DNA of 64,000 nucleotides, taken from Bradyrhizobium sp. SK17 (GTDB taxonomy: Bacteria; Pseudomonadota; Alphaproteobacteria; Rhizobiales; Xanthobacteraceae). Shown here piece after piece: positions 61,004-64,000 of the stretch. How positions within the stretch are numbered: the first letter of the stretch is position 1; each line of letters opens with the position of its first letter. Where the stretch lies: assembly GCF_002831585.1 (NCBI RefSeq), contig NZ_CP025113.1:7641001-7705000 (forward strand). The letters run 5' to 3'. The notes below the pieces were generated by a model, which worked only from the letters and a program-made list of their open reading frames with translations, was not told where the DNA came from and made no database searches. The position numbers and the translations under genes were made by a program.

Positions 61004-61957
61004 CTAGCGATCCAGCACCGCGCGCGCGGTTGCCTCGTCGGTGATGAGGCCGTTGATCACCCGGCCCGCCAGTGCCGCCTTGATCGCTGATACCTTGGCG
61101 GCGCCGACTGCGGCGGCGATCGTGGTTTGCTCGGCGGGAATCTGCGGCGGAATGCTGGTCAACCGCTTGTTAGTGCCGCCCTTGATCAGGCGTCCCTTGG
61201 CGTCATAGGCCCAACCCGTCACCTCGCCGATCGCACCGAGCCGCATCATCTCCAGCAATTCTTCGCGGGTCACGAATCCATCGACATGGACCTGGGCCTT
61301 CTGGTCCATCTGGCCGATGCCGATCAGGCGCAAATCGGCCCTGGCGGCGACCGCCCTCACCCGCGCGATCGGATCGATGCGGACCATGCGGTTGCGCTCG
61401 TCCTCGCTCGACATCAGGAACGGCAGCGGCATCGGGTAGTGACGCGCACCGGTGCGGTCGGCGAGCCGGCCCACCGTGTCGTAGAAGCTCGCCGAGCCAT
61501 CGGCGGAGATGTTGCCGACCAGCGAGACGATCTGGTGATCGGGCCGTTCGATCGGCGAGACCCGCTCGACCGCGGCGCGCACCGCGCGGCCGGTGCCGAG
61601 CGCCACGATGACCGGCGTCTCCGAGCGCAGCGTCGTCTCCAGCAGATTGGCGCTGCGTTCGGCGATCCCGGCATTCGACAGCGGCGCCGACGGATCGGAC
61701 GGAACGACGTCGCAATGCACCAGATCGAACCGCGCCTTCAGCCGCGAGGCCAGCTCCATGCAGGCGGCAATGGGATGTTCGAGCCGGAAGGTGATCAGCC
61801 GCTCCGCCAGACACAGGGACACCAGGCGCTGCGCCGAGGCGCGCGACACCTGGAGCATCTTGGCAATCTCGTCCTGGGTGTGGCCCGCGATGAAATACAG
61901 CCAGCCGGCGCGCGCCGCGTCGTCGAGCCGGGACTTTTCATTGTCGGGCGCAACCAT
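61004..61957 (-). CDS. SorC family sugar-binding transcriptional regulator
   Basis: A 317-residue regulator: helix-turn-helix at about 25-55 (GHTQDEIAKMLQVSRASAQR) and a C-terminal sugar-phosphate-binding domain of the SorC/DeoR-C type (VIVALGTGRAVRAAVERVSP, SLVGNISADGSASFYD, and ATIAAAVGAAK-like TTIAAAVGAAKVSAIKAAL). It should sense a phosphorylated sugar from the pathway and control the importer operon downstream. It is nine bases after the HAD phosphatase gene, forming a two-gene unit whose upstream region holds the same motif as the importer promoter, implying autoregulation. Confidence 0.92.
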   Translation of the reverse strand: MVAPDNEKSRLDDAARAGWLYFIAGHTQDEIAKMLQVSRASAQRLVSLCLAERLITFRLEHPIAACMELASRLKARFDLVHCDVVPSDPSAPLSNAGIAERSANLLETTLRSETPVIVALGTGRAVRAAVERVSPIERPDHQIVSLVGNISADGSASFYDTVGRLADRTGARHYPMPLPFLMSSEDERNRMVRIDPIARVRAVAARADLRLIGIGQMDQKAQVHVDGFVTREELLEMMRLGAIGEVTGWAYDAKGRLIKGGTNKRLTSIPPQIPAEQTTIAAAVGAAKVSAIKAALAGRVINGLITDEATARAVLDR

Positions 61958-61966
61958 GATCCTGTG

Positions 61967-62632
61967 TCAGCCTTCCGTCCAGAAATCCGTCATCGCGGCG
62001 AAGATTCGATCCGCACCAGCCTGCCGCAGCAGAGCATTGCCGTCCGCCGACCGGTAGTGGGCGCCACCGACAAATCCCCACACTTTCATGCCCGCCGCCT
62101 TCGCGGCCGTCACCCCGCTGACGCTGTCCTCGATGACCAGCGCGTGGTGCGGCTCGGCTCCCATTGCGGCCGCGGCATGCAGAAACAAATCCGGCGCCGG
62201 CTTGCCATGCCTGACCATCTGCGAGGTGTAGAGATGCGGCCCGAAATGAGCCGCAAGCCCGGTCAGCTCCAGTGAGAACTTCACCCGCTCGATATCGCTG
62301 GAGGAGGCTACGCAGTGCGGCACACGCAATTGTTCGAGCACCGCGGCGACGCCGGCGATCGGCTGGAGCTGGGCGCGGAAGGTCTTTCGCACCTCGCGCG
62401 CCAGTTCGGGCAGAAAGGTCGCCGGCAATGGCGCGCCGGCCGCCTGGCAATAGTCGGTCAGCGCCGCCGAGCTACGCCCGAGGAAGAGGGTCATCGCCCG
62501 CTCGGTGCTCATGTCGATGCCAACCCGGGTCATCGCCTCGGCGAGACAGCGGCAGCTCAATTCCTCGCTGTCGACGAGCACGCCGTCGCAGTCGAAGATG
62601 ACCAGATCGGTCTCGGGCAGCCGCGGATCCAT
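61967..62632 (-). CDS. HAD superfamily phosphatase (beta-phosphoglucomutase/YieH-like)
   Basis: A 221-residue HAD subfamily IA hydrolase. Motif I is FDCDGVLVDSE with Asp14 nucleophile and Asp16 acid/base, motif II is the Ser in VASSSDIE, motif III Lys in RHGKPAPDLFLHAA and motif IV the GAEPHHALVIEDSVSGVTAA acid pair. The helical cap (about 20-90) is of the sugar-phosphate type. It may dephosphorylate a surplus sugar phosphate of the pathway, as HAD proteins do in rhizobial polyol loci. No strong ribosome-binding sequence precedes the ATG, and an operator-like repeat starts eight bases upstream. Confidence 0.88.
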   Translation of the reverse strand: MDPRLPETDLVIFDCDGVLVDSEELSCRCLAEAMTRVGIDMSTERAMTLFLGRSSAALTDYCQAAGAPLPATFLPELAREVRKTFRAQLQPIAGVAAVLEQLRVPHCVASSSDIERVKFSLELTGLAAHFGPHLYTSQMVRHGKPAPDLFLHAAAAMGAEPHHALVIEDSVSGVTAAKAAGMKVWGFVGGAHYRSADGNALLRQAGADRIFAAMTDFWTEG

Positions 62633-62639
62633 CCCGATA

Positions 62640-62676
62640 TGAGATCATATGCTCAGTCTGTGAGCAATAGATCACA
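62640..62676. promoter_or_regulatory. Paired dyads upstream of the HAD-SorC unit
   Basis: TGAGATCATATGCTCA (62640-62655) and TGTGAGCAATAGATCACA (62659-62676) are both partial dyads, starting 21 bases apart by their TGAG cores. On the minus strand the first reads TGAGCATATG, identical to the core at 60869-60878. Position directly before the HAD start suits a repressor that also acts on its own operon. Confidence 0.55.
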
Positions 62677-62746
62677 TTTCCGGCGCAGAATGCCGCGCCT
62701 CAAATGGTCGCGGTGCACCATTGGGGATGCTGTGCGACAAGGCGAA

Positions 62747-64000
62747 ATGCCGCATGACACACCTCTGATCGCGACCGTCGTCGCGGGCCTCGGACTTGCT
62801 TTTGTCTTCGGGACCATCGCCCAGCGCTTTCGGGTTCCGCCACTGGTCGGATATCTGCTCGCGGGCGTCGCCGTCGGTCCCTTCACACCCGGCTTCGTCG
62901 CCGACCAGGCGCTGGCCACCGAGCTCGCCGAGCTCGGTATCATCCTGCTGATGTTCGGCGTTGGCCTGCATTTCTCGCTGAACGACCTGTTGTCCGTGCG
63001 CAAGATCGCGGTGCCGGGCGCGGTCGCGCAGATCGCGGTCGCGACATTGATGGGGCTCGGCCTCGCGCTGTTGATGGGCTGGACCGTCGGCGCCGGCCTG
63101 GTGTTCGGTCTCGCCTTGTCGGTCGCAAGTACCGTCGTGCTGCTGCGCGCGCTGCAAGAGCGCCGCCTGATGGACACCGAACGCGGCAAGATCGCGGTCG
63201 GCTGGCTGATCGTCGAAGACCTCGCCATGGTGCTCGCGCTGGTGCTGTTTCCGGCAGTGGCGAGCTTCCAGGGCGGCGGCGAAGGCGCCGCCCTCGCCTC
63301 CGATCCGCTGGCCACCCGCTTCGGCCTCGGCCTGACCGGCGTGCTGGTGCTGACGCTGATCAAGATCGCGGTGTTCATCGCGCTGATGCTGGTGGTCGGA
63401 CGCCGGCTGATCCCCTGGGTGCTGCACTACATCGCGCACACCGGCTCCCGCGAGCTGTTCCGGCTGACGGTGCTCGCGATCGCACTCTGCATCGCATTCG
63501 GCGCGACCAAGCTGTTCGGGGTTTCGCTGGCGCTCGGCGCCTTCTTCGCCGGGATGATGCTGCGGGAATCGCCGCTCAGCCAGCGCGCCGCGCAGGAGAC
63601 GCTGCCGCTGCGCGACGCCTTCGCGGTGCTGTTCTTCGTCTCGGTCGGCATGCTGTTCGATCCGCTCAGCGTGGTGCGCGAGCCCTGGCCGTTCGTCGCG
63701 ACCTTGTTCGTCATCGTGGTCGGCAAATCGCTCGCCGCGCTCCTGATCGTCGTGCTGTTCCGTCATCCGATGGCGACTGCCCTGATGATCTCGGCGAGCC
63801 TCGCCCAGATCGGCGAATTCTCCTTCATCCTGGCCGAGCTCGGCGTCGCGCTGAACCTGCTGCCGAAGGCCGGCCGCGACCTGATCCTGGCCGGCGCGAT
63901 CTTCTCGATCATGCTCAACCCGCTGGTGTTCGCGGTGGTCGACTGGTTGACGGCGCGGCTCGAGAAGCCGGAGACCGCCTCGCCGACTGCCGCAACCGCC
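62747..64000 (+). CDS. CPA2 cation/proton antiporter (KefB/YbaL-like), 5' part
   Basis: Open from ATG 62747 (AAGG four bases upstream) to the end of the window, 418 codons, so the C-terminus is cut. The sequence is a run of membrane helices with the Na/H-exchanger pattern: FRVPPLVGYLLAGVAVGPFT, LAELGIILLMFGVGLHFSL, AGLVFGLALSVASTVVLLRA and GWLIVEDLAMVLALVLF, where the Glu-Asp pair in IVEDL is the ion-binding site of CPA2 proteins, then ALGAFFAGMMLRESPLSQRA. A regulatory TrkA-N domain would lie beyond 64000. It is divergent from the HAD-SorC unit and unlikely to be part of the polyol system. Confidence 0.92.
   Translation, partial: MPHDTPLIATVVAGLGLAFVFGTIAQRFRVPPLVGYLLAGVAVGPFTPGFVADQALATELAELGIILLMFGVGLHFSLNDLLSVRKIAVPGAVAQIAVATLMGLGLALLMGWTVGAGLVFGLALSVASTVVLLRALQERRLMDTERGKIAVGWLIVEDLAMVLALVLFPAVASFQGGGEGAALASDPLATRFGLGLTGVLVLTLIKIAVFIALMLVVGRRLIPWVLHYIAHTGSRELFRLTVLAIALCIAFGATKLFGVSLALGAFFAGMMLRESPLSQRAAQETLPLRDAFAVLFFVSVGMLFDPLSVVREPWPFVATLFVIVVGKSLAALLIVVLFRHPMATALMISASLAQIGEFSFILAELGVALNLLPKAGRDLILAGAIFSIMLNPLVFAVVDWLTARLEKPETASPTAATA

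Overview
The window is a compact, GC-rich chromosomal segment from an alphaproteobacterium, most likely Bradyrhizobium or a close relative. That is an inference from gene content (CoxL-like molybdoenzyme, paired acyl-CoA dehydrogenases, YY/GG-rich BBP2-type porin, SorC-controlled polyol importer) and from four kinds of short palindromic intergenic repeat of the sort that fill Bradyrhizobium genomes. No tRNA, rRNA, CRISPR array, transposase or phage gene was seen. Both ends cut genes: a cyclic-nucleotide-binding protein at the left and a CPA2 cation/proton antiporter at the right.

Layout. 1-3212: end of a cNMP-binding protein, MBL hydrolase, glutathione transferase, MFS symporter. 3235-5267 (minus): two TPM-domain proteins and LemA, a membrane-surface module. 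5430-8647: crotonase plus two acyl-CoA dehydrogenases in one operon. 8660-11282: an orphan CoxL-type molybdenum subunit bracketed by two copies of the same palindromic repeat. 11318-19340 (minus): DapA-like aldolase, sugar epimerase, phosphoglucomutase, acetolactate synthase-like enzyme, M1 aminopeptidase. 19589-27338: Tat-exported GH1 beta-glucosidase, maleylacetate reductase, esterase, flavin monooxygenase, cupin and two AraC regulators; these could form a small aromatic/ester catabolic set. 27363-30427: small secreted protein, a 57-residue lipoprotein, two outer-membrane beta-barrels.

31711-35626 is the most unusual stretch: a KdpD-like kinase lacking the potassium-sensor half, a KdpE-like regulator with no kdpFABC, a 40-residue one-pass membrane miniprotein, an HtrA/PDZ protein whose catalytic His and Ser are replaced, and, overlapping it by four bases, a LuxR-type regulator whose receiver domain has collapsed to a short remnant. 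36096-45485: a small hypothetical gene, an atypical metallophosphoesterase, an AbgB-like M20 amidohydrolase and a complete Dpp/Opp importer (binding protein, two permeases, two ATPases), suggesting uptake and hydrolysis of acylated amino compounds or peptides.

45647-50865 (minus): a ferric-siderophore locus in the transcription order TonB-dependent receptor, DUF4198, DUF3649, PepSY-TM reductase-like protein, DUF3325. 51171-53139: AmpR-type LysR regulator divergent from a Tat-exported class A beta-lactamase. 53179-62632 (all minus): a polyol/sugar-alcohol catabolic block: HAD phosphatase and SorC regulator, then binding protein, two permeases, ATPase, short-chain dehydrogenase, FGGY kinase and PfkB kinase. 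A shared TGAGC(A/G)TATG motif occurs in pairs upstream of both the transport operon and the phosphatase-regulator pair, so the SorC protein probably controls both. Three hairpins follow the binding-protein gene and a further palindrome separates the ATPase and dehydrogenase genes, probably tuning relative expression.
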